The notes beneath the pieces were generated by a model that was not told where the DNA came from, ran no database searches, and was given only the letters and a program-made list of their open reading frames with translations. Positions 51,906-55,713 of a stretch of 55,713 nucleotides of DNA are shown piece after piece (position 1 is the stretch's first letter; the number at the start of each line of letters is the position of its first letter). Source of the DNA: an uncultured Lachnospiraceae bacterium. Its GTDB lineage: Bacteria > Bacillota > Clostridia > Lachnospirales > Lachnospiraceae. The position numbers were made by a program, and so were the translations under genes. The DNA lies in the NCBI GenBank assembly GCA_949948715.1, contig CATLGW010000014.1, positions 1 through 55,713 of the forward strand. The letters are read 5' to 3'.

Positions 51906-52628
51906 CTACTCCTCTCCATAGTTCCCGTAGTACTTCCCGTAATATTTCCCGTAGTACTTCCCGTAATATTTCCCGTAGTACTTTCCATAGTATCCCTTCC
52001 CTGTCATGTTCACCTTGTTCAATATGCATCCAAGTATGCTGCAGCCCGTCACATCTAACTGCTCCTTCACCCGCTTTACGAAACGGTAACTGATGGCTCC
52101 GCTCTCCACCACCAGAATGGCTCCGTCACACACCTTTGACACCACCGCCGTGTCGATCACGCTTCCCAGGGGCGGCGTATCGATCACTACCATATCATAC
52201 AGTTCCCTGGACCGGCGCACTAATTCCTGAAACCTCTCGTTTCCCAAAAGCTCGCTGGGATTCGGCGGCACCGGCCCTGAAAATATCATATGAAAATTCT
52301 TGATGTCCGTATTGCACACAGCCTCCTCCAGAGAAGTCTTCCCCACCAGATAGTTAACAAGCCCTACCCGCACACGGCCCTTCTTATGCCTTTCCCTCAT
52401 CACCGACTTTCTCAAATCCGCATCCACCAGCAGCACACGCTTTCCGTTCTGGGCAAAGGACTTTGCCAGCTCAAAGGAGGTGTCCGATTTCCCCTCGTTG
52501 GGGGTACAACTGGTCAGACAGACTACCCGTACCCCATCCTTGGAAAACTCTATATTTGTCCGAAGGGTCTTAAACGCCTCCTTGGAGCGAAAGTCCAGCT
52601 CCTCGTGCCTAAGCTCTATCTCCTGCAT
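51906..52628 (-). CDS. cpsD: CpsD/CapB-type bacterial tyrosine kinase
   Basis: 240 residues from the ATG at 52628. Walker A is TPNEGKSDTSFELAKS (A), A' is VLLVDADLRKSV, and Walker B is VVIDTPPLGSVID. The C-terminus is a tyrosine cluster of five YYGK units, then YYGN and YGEE, which is autophosphorylated to control chain length and export with CpsC and dephosphorylated by CpsB. The kinase depends on the CpsC C-terminus for activity. The tyrosine cluster is encoded by tandem 12-base repeats, so its length can change. Confidence 0.92.
   Translation of the reverse strand: MQEIELRHEELDFRSKEAFKTLRTNIEFSKDGVRVVCLTSCTPNEGKSDTSFELAKSFAQNGKRVLLVDADLRKSVMRERHKKGRVRVGLVNYLVGKTSLEEAVCNTDIKNFHMIFSGPVPPNPSELLGNERFQELVRRSRELYDMVVIDTPPLGSVIDTAVVSKVCDGAILVVESGAISYRFVKRVKEQLDVTGCSILGCILNKVNMTGKGYYGKYYGKYYGKYYGKYYGKYYGNYGEE
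51922..51989 (-). repeat. Tandem 12/24-base repeats encoding the CpsD Tyr tail
   Basis: Near-identical units TTCCCGTAGTAC and TTCCCGTAATAT alternate (a 24-base higher-order repeat) and encode YYGK repeats. Multiples of 12 keep the frame, so slippage changes the number of tyrosines without destroying the gene. Confidence 0.75.
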
Positions 52629-52665
52629 TATCTGCGCCTCCTTTTGTTCCCCACAATGCCGCTTC

Positions 52666-53580
52666 CTACCTTCCTCCCGCCACGATTTCATCCGGCCAGG
52701 TATCCTCCGCCTCCATATCTTCCACTTCTATATCCGCAAACCTGTCGGAAGACAGAAGACCGCTCCCTCCCCAAAGCGCTTCTTCCCGACCCTCCTCCCC
52801 GCACCTGTTACCGTTTCCCCGACTCCCGACAGAGGAGCCGTCCCGGCTCTTTCGTCTGCGGGAGCCCTTCCTTTTGCGTCTCTCCCTTGTCACATCCTCC
52901 CGTAAGGGGATCATCCCCAGAGTGCTAAGCCCCAAATACCGCTCCACATCCTCCGAAGTCTTGATGGTATCATCCATAAGAAACAGCGCCACCAGTATAG
53001 CCGCCGACAGAAATACCCCCGCCAGTACGCCGCCTACCGTCCACCTTCCCACCCGGGGCGAGGAGGGCGACAGCGGATAATTCGCCTCGTCCACCAGGTT
53101 AACCGCCTGAATATCCATCACGCTCTTTAAGCGGTCCCCCGCCTCCTTTCGGACCTCGTCCGCCAGGTACTGCGCCATTGCCGGATCACGATCCGTCACT
53201 GTGATGGCTATAATACGGGTGTCCGACTGAGTCTCCACTCCCACCCGCGACCCCAGGGACTCGCTGCTCTCCTCCAAACCACAGCTTGCGATCACCTTCT
53301 CCAGCACATACCGGCTTTTGATGATCTGGACAAAATCCTTTGTCAACTGAGTTCCCAACTGCACATCGCTGTAGGTCAGCGTATTGTCATTCTGCCTGTT
53401 CAGCACATAAATGCGGGTCGTGGACTGATACTTCTCCGCCAGAAGGAACCGGCTCACGCCATATCCCACCGCCCCGGCCGCCAATCCGCACAGAATAATC
53501 AGCCATGCCCTGTGCCATAAAAGTGTCAGCACCTCCACCAAATCAATTTCTATCGCATTGTTATCATCTGCTTTCTGCAT
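52666..53580 (-). CDS. cpsC: CpsC/Wzz-type polysaccharide co-polymerase
   Basis: 304 residues. N-terminal Wzz domain (residues about 10-110: EIDLVEVLTLLWHRAWLIIL, first membrane helix; STTRIYVL), the PxxPSxP-like YPLSPSSPRVGR before the second membrane helix (about 180-205), then a long cytoplasmic tail (about 100 residues, Arg/Lys/Ser-rich, then acidic). Wzz controls chain length; the cytoplasmic tail would activate CpsD, encoded next. The tail is longer and more basic than usual. Confidence 0.88.
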   Translation of the reverse strand: MQKADDNNAIEIDLVEVLTLLWHRAWLIILCGLAAGAVGYGVSRFLLAEKYQSTTRIYVLNRQNDNTLTYSDVQLGTQLTKDFVQIIKSRYVLEKVIASCGLEESSESLGSRVGVETQSDTRIIAITVTDRDPAMAQYLADEVRKEAGDRLKSVMDIQAVNLVDEANYPLSPSSPRVGRWTVGGVLAGVFLSAAILVALFLMDDTIKTSEDVERYLGLSTLGMIPLREDVTRERRKRKGSRRRKSRDGSSVGSRGNGNRCGEEGREEALWGGSGLLSSDRFADIEVEDMEAEDTWPDEIVAGGR

Positions 53581-53629
53581 TTTCCCTGCTCCTATCCCGC
53601 GCTATTTTTTATTCCCCCGCTTCGCTGCG

Positions 53630-54355
53630 TCACCTCTCCCCGTTTCCCAAAAGAAACTTTTCCGCGTTTCCAAACAGGAGCTCGTCCCCATATTCTACCC
53701 CGCATTTCTTATAAATTACTCCCGCGCATTTCTCCATCCAGGGCGCCCTCCTGCCGTCGCTGTGGGCATCTGTGGCCACAAAGTCCGCCAGCCCCCATTT
53801 CAGCAGGGCTCTGGTATCACGTCTGGCCGTCCTTCCATTGTCTCCCACAACGGACGCGGCGTTCACCTGTATGAGCACCCCCATCCTTCGTAGCTCTTCC
53901 ACCGTATCCAAGTCCCCCGCCACCCGGACATACCTCTCCACATGGGCTAACACCGGACGGTAACTCAAATTTAAAATACTGCGCAGGGCATTCTTGATAT
54001 AATTTTTTTCCGCCAGAGGGTCAAACTCTGTCAGCACGCAGGAGGAATTTCCCAGCGTCACACATTCCTTCGCCTCCATCAGGTCCAGTACATCCTCCCG
54101 GTAGTAATACTCCGTCCCCGGATAAATCGCTATCCGGATCCCGGCCCTCCTTGCGCTGATCTGCAGTCTCTCCACCGCCTCCCAGACCTTCTCCGAAGAC
54201 GGGCAGCCCTTGCCCGGCATATGATGGGGGGTGGCAAATATCCCCTCGACTCCCTCCGCCCTTGCTATCCCAAGCATCCTCAGGGATTGTTCCAGACTCC
54301 CGGACCCGTCGTCCATATTTGGCAAAATATGGGAATGTATATCTATATAAGCCAT
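53630..54355 (-). CDS. cpsB: CpsB-type PHP tyrosine phosphatase
   Basis: 241 residues, manganese-dependent PHP-fold phosphatase of CpsD. Metal ligands: DIHSHILPNMDDG, ATPHHMPG, and PVLAHVERY, ending VATDAHSDGRR. The ATG at 54355 has GGAGG eight bases upstream. First gene of the polysaccharide operon, 122 bases from the left repeat of the invertible segment. No strong promoter lies between that repeat and this gene. Confidence 0.9.
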   Translation of the reverse strand: MAYIDIHSHILPNMDDGSGSLEQSLRMLGIARAEGVEGIFATPHHMPGKGCPSSEKVWEAVERLQISARRAGIRIAIYPGTEYYYREDVLDLMEAKECVTLGNSSCVLTEFDPLAEKNYIKNALRSILNLSYRPVLAHVERYVRVAGDLDTVEELRRMGVLIQVNAASVVGDNGRTARRDTRALLKWGLADFVATDAHSDGRRAPWMEKCAGVIYKKCGVEYGDELLFGNAEKFLLGNGER

Positions 54356-54477
54356 AAAATCTTCCTCCATGGCAAAGGTTTTCTTCCTTATGTCAGTCAC
54401 GGACAGCCGCGTCCGGTTATGCTTCACCGTATAATAAAGTCAGAAATGACAATACTTTAAGTATGTAAAGGGTTCGT
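54356..54477 (-). other. Leader between the invertible segment and the polysaccharide operon
   Basis: No gene. It holds a palindrome ATACTTTAAGTAT (54452-54464), a GTCA/TGAC hairpin (54439-54450), and a CGGAC/GTCCG hairpin (about 54402-54417). On the minus strand I find a possible -10 (TATTAT) but no good -35 at the right distance, so strong expression probably depends on transcription entering from the right. Confidence 0.4.
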
Positions 54478-54502
54478 CTTATTAGCATGAAAGGCGAACT
54501 TT
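54478..54502 (+). repeat. Left inverted repeat of the invertible segment
   Basis: A 21-base core TTAGCATG...GAACTTT (54482-54502) is the exact reverse complement of 55546-55566. Adding four flanking bases gives 25 with one mismatch. The recombinase stop codon abuts it. Confidence 0.85.
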
Positions 54503-55431
54503 CACGCCAAACCGTTGATACAGTTCTGCTTCTGCCGCAGGGAGGTGTGTCCATAGATATCCAGGGTGGTGCGCGTGGAAGCATGGCCCAGAATAGAGGA
54601 TACCGTCTTGCAGTCCACACCGTTTTCCAGACAAGAGGTTGCAAATCCATGGCGCAGAGCATGGAAATTACAATCCTGCATTTTGCAATGACGCAGAATG
54701 GTCTTAAATTTCTTTTGAACATTTCGGGGCTCCGTGCAGGACTTGCACCCGGTCAGCAGATAGCAGTCGCCATCCTTCCTTATCGTTTGCAGCGCGCTTA
54801 TCAGATAGGGAGGAATGGGGATTTCCCTGACAGAAGTATAGGATTTGGGAGAGCGAATATAGAGTATCGTCTTGGGCTGACCCTCGGATATATCGGGATT
54901 GACAATGCGGGACACGGTGCGTCTGACCTGAAAGGTGCCGGCGGCAAAATCAATATCCTCCCATTTCAGCCCGCACAGCTCCCCTATGCGTATTCCTGTT
55001 CCCCGACATATGAGAATGCCCAGGGAAAAGGCCGTGGGCTGTTCCAACAGATATTCTTTCATGTGCAGGCTGTCCTGGTTTAAAAGAACCCTGGATTCCC
55101 GTCTGCGGCAGACGACGCGGCATCCTGCCAGCAGTTCCTCCCTCACAAGCCCCTGCTTCACTCCATAGCGGACAATGGACTTGAAAGTCATCAAAATCAC
55201 CCGGATCGTACTGTCCGCCAGTTTTTTTCCCTTCATTTCATTTATAAATCCTTCCACGTCCTTCCTCTCCATTGCGGACAGCGCGCAGTTTCCCAGACCG
55301 GGAACAATGTGCTTCCCCACATGATAAGCATAATTGGAGTAGGTGCTCCTTTTTACCCTTTTATACCGTCTCTCCAGCCATTCGTCACACAAGGTTTCAA
55401 AATGTTTCAATTCCTTTTCCGCCCCTTTCAT
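54502..55431 (-). CDS. Tyrosine recombinase (site-specific invertase candidate)
   Basis: 309 residues. N-terminal SAM-like core-binding domain (residues about 10-90: FETLCDEWLERRYKRVKRSTYSNYAYHVGKHI as its core) and C-terminal catalytic domain: Arg in GTGIRIGELCGLKWEDID, His-x-x-Arg in HALRHGFATS, His in LGHASTRTTLDIYGH, with the nucleophile Tyr in that last motif. All key residues present, so active. No excisionase gene or other phage gene lies alongside, and the gene is nested inside a 25-bp inverted repeat, which points to DNA inversion rather than phage integration. The start at 55431 has AAAGGG too close; true start could differ slightly. Promoter candidate at 55464-55492. Confidence 0.85.
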   Translation of the reverse strand: MKGAEKELKHFETLCDEWLERRYKRVKRSTYSNYAYHVGKHIVPGLGNCALSAMERKDVEGFINEMKGKKLADSTIRVILMTFKSIVRYGVKQGLVREELLAGCRVVCRRRESRVLLNQDSLHMKEYLLEQPTAFSLGILICRGTGIRIGELCGLKWEDIDFAAGTFQVRRTVSRIVNPDISEGQPKTILYIRSPKSYTSVREIPIPPYLISALQTIRKDGDCYLLTGCKSCTEPRNVQKKFKTILRHCKMQDCNFHALRHGFATSCLENGVDCKTVSSILGHASTRTTLDIYGHTSLRQKQNCINGLA

Positions 55432-55463
55432 CCCTTTTTCGCGATTACCCGTCTTCCGTCATA

Positions 55464-55492
55464 AATATAACAAAATAACCCCATGGGTTTAA
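55464..55492 (-). promoter_or_regulatory. Candidate promoter of the recombinase gene
   Basis: Minus strand TTAAAC (55492-55487), 17 bases, TATATT (55469-55464). Weak -35, good -10. A near-palindrome AACCCCATGGGTTT (about 55476-55489) overlaps it and could be an operator. Confidence 0.4.
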
Positions 55493-55499
55493 AAATAAC

Positions 55500-55528
55500 T
55501 TGCAATAAATTCCGGAGTGGTGTAAACT
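55500..55528 (+). promoter_or_regulatory. Outward-facing promoter inside the invertible segment
   Basis: TTGCAA (55500-55505), 17 bases, TAAACT (55523-55528). It points away from the recombinase and would start RNA about 10 bases before the right repeat. In the other orientation of the segment it would drive the polysaccharide operon. Confidence 0.5.
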
Positions 55529-55543
55529 GATACCAGTCAGATG

Positions 55544-55584
55544 AAAAAGTTCGCCTTTCATGCTAAAAAGGCGAACTTTTTTTA
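55544..55584 (+). terminator. Strong terminator built on the right inverted repeat
   Basis: Arms AAAAAGTTCGCCTTT (55544-55558) and AAAGGCGAACTTTTT (55567-55581), a 15-base-pair stem with an eight-base loop and seven T residues in all. The left arm belongs to the repeat, the right arm lies outside the segment. It faces the outward promoter 15 bases away and would stop it at once in the present orientation. Confidence 0.8.
55546..55570 (-). repeat. Right inverted repeat of the invertible segment
   Basis: Reverse complement of 54478-54502: 21 of 21 core bases identical, 24 of 25 over the longer unit (the odd base is 55567). Confidence 0.85.
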
Positions 55585-55627
55585 TACCTCATACTTCGCA
55601 TACTAAAATTAGGCATACTACCAGAAA

Positions 55628-55713
55628 TTACGCCACTTTGGGCATTTGGAAACGATTTTTCCAGTTTTCAGGCAGTTTGCTAATAAAGAGAGACACCAGT
55701 TCCGCAATCTGGC
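55628..55713 (-). CDS. C-terminal end of a gene cut by the window edge
   Basis: The last 27 codons of a minus-strand gene, with residues QIAELVSLFISKLPENWKN and then RFQMPKVA, stopping at TAA (55630-55628). The composition is protein-like, but I do not recognise the family. It would enter from the right, so its transcript points toward the invertible segment. Confidence 0.4.
   Translation of the reverse strand, partial: QIAELVSLFISKLPENWKNRFQMPKVA

Larger units (their letters stand above)
54478..55570. mobile_element. Predicted invertible segment carrying its own tyrosine recombinase
   Basis: Inverted repeats at 54478-54502 and 55546-55570 enclose one gene, the tyrosine recombinase (54502-55431), and a 115-base non-coding part with a promoter candidate. 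Segment length 1,093 bases. It sits directly upstream of the polysaccharide operon. Inversion by the enclosed enzyme would exchange which side faces that operon. The layout recalls Hin, with a tyrosine enzyme in place of a serine invertase. Not proved by sequence alone: the enzyme could also be an old integrase. Confidence 0.75.

Noticed and set aside
51718..52029. A frame reading LREILREV repeats in the cpsD region
   Set aside because: It is an alternate frame of the YYGK-encoding repeats; no ribosome binding site.
54502..55431. The recombinase as the integrase of a prophage or ICE
   Set aside because: No phage or conjugation genes or tRNA attachment site in view on the left, and the enclosing inverted repeats fit inversion better. 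The right side is cut by the window, so this is not fully excluded.

Overview
The window reads as chromosomal DNA of a spore-forming, anaerobic, gut-type Clostridia, most likely Lachnospiraceae. The evidence is the set of sporulation genes (cotJABC, spoVAF, spoIVA), the oxygen-sensitive class III ribonucleotide reductase (nrdDG), a Gram-positive Tad/Flp pilus system without an outer-membrane secretin, a GH95 fucosidase, and strong GGAGG ribosome binding sites. The genus assignment is inference. Almost everything is on the minus strand. Plus-strand genes are a tiny toxin, a GT-C-like membrane protein, metF and an AraC regulator.

Layout. (1) 86-13.2 kb is a Tad/Flp pilus region read right to left: small coiled-coil membrane protein, TadA ATPase, two TadB/TadC platform proteins, a Flp-type pilin, two TadE-like pseudopilins and a CpaB-like SAF protein. 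Then come a separately promoted Cys-rich lipoprotein, a 1,362-residue secreted repeat protein, an A24 prepilin peptidase and two small unknown genes. A complete type I toxin-antitoxin locus (holin-like toxin plus antisense RNA) sits inside this region, with a decayed second copy 1.5 kb away. (2) 13.7-17 kb holds a winged-helix protein, cotJABC (cotJC is 3'-truncated; cotJA is only 55 codons) and spoVAF. (3) 17-20.6 kb holds dUTPase, nrdG and nrdD, with paired NrdR boxes upstream of nrdD. (4) 20.6-33.8 kb holds metabolic genes: aminotransferase, WYL regulator, HAD nucleotidase, small membrane protein, GH95 fucosidase, a membrane-anchored MutS paralogue, and a purine/pyrimidine salvage run (NCS2 permease, amidohydrolase, cytidine deaminase, PNP) headed by a GtrII-like membrane protein. 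(5) 34-45.9 kb holds a DUF2142-like membrane protein, spoIVA, tyrS with a MoxR/VWA pair, metF, a DUF5107-TPR protein and a divergent AraC regulator. (6) 45.9-54.4 kb is a surface-polysaccharide operon: cpsB, cpsC, cpsD, two glycosyltransferases, Wzy, Wzx and a CDP-glycerol-type polymerase.

The most interesting structure is at the right end. A tyrosine recombinase gene is enclosed by a perfect 21-bp inverted repeat (25 bp with one mismatch) at 54478-54502 and 55546-55570, directly upstream of the polysaccharide operon. The roughly 1.1-kb segment carries an outward-facing promoter candidate. As drawn, this promoter runs straight into a 15-bp-stem intrinsic terminator that is half built from the right repeat. 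Inversion would join it to the polysaccharide operon across a degenerate version of that hairpin. I read this as a Hin-like switch, run by a tyrosine recombinase, for phase-variable polysaccharide, shown here in what is probably the OFF orientation. The same operon has a second possible tuning device: a tandem repeat in cpsD encoding its Tyr-rich tail.
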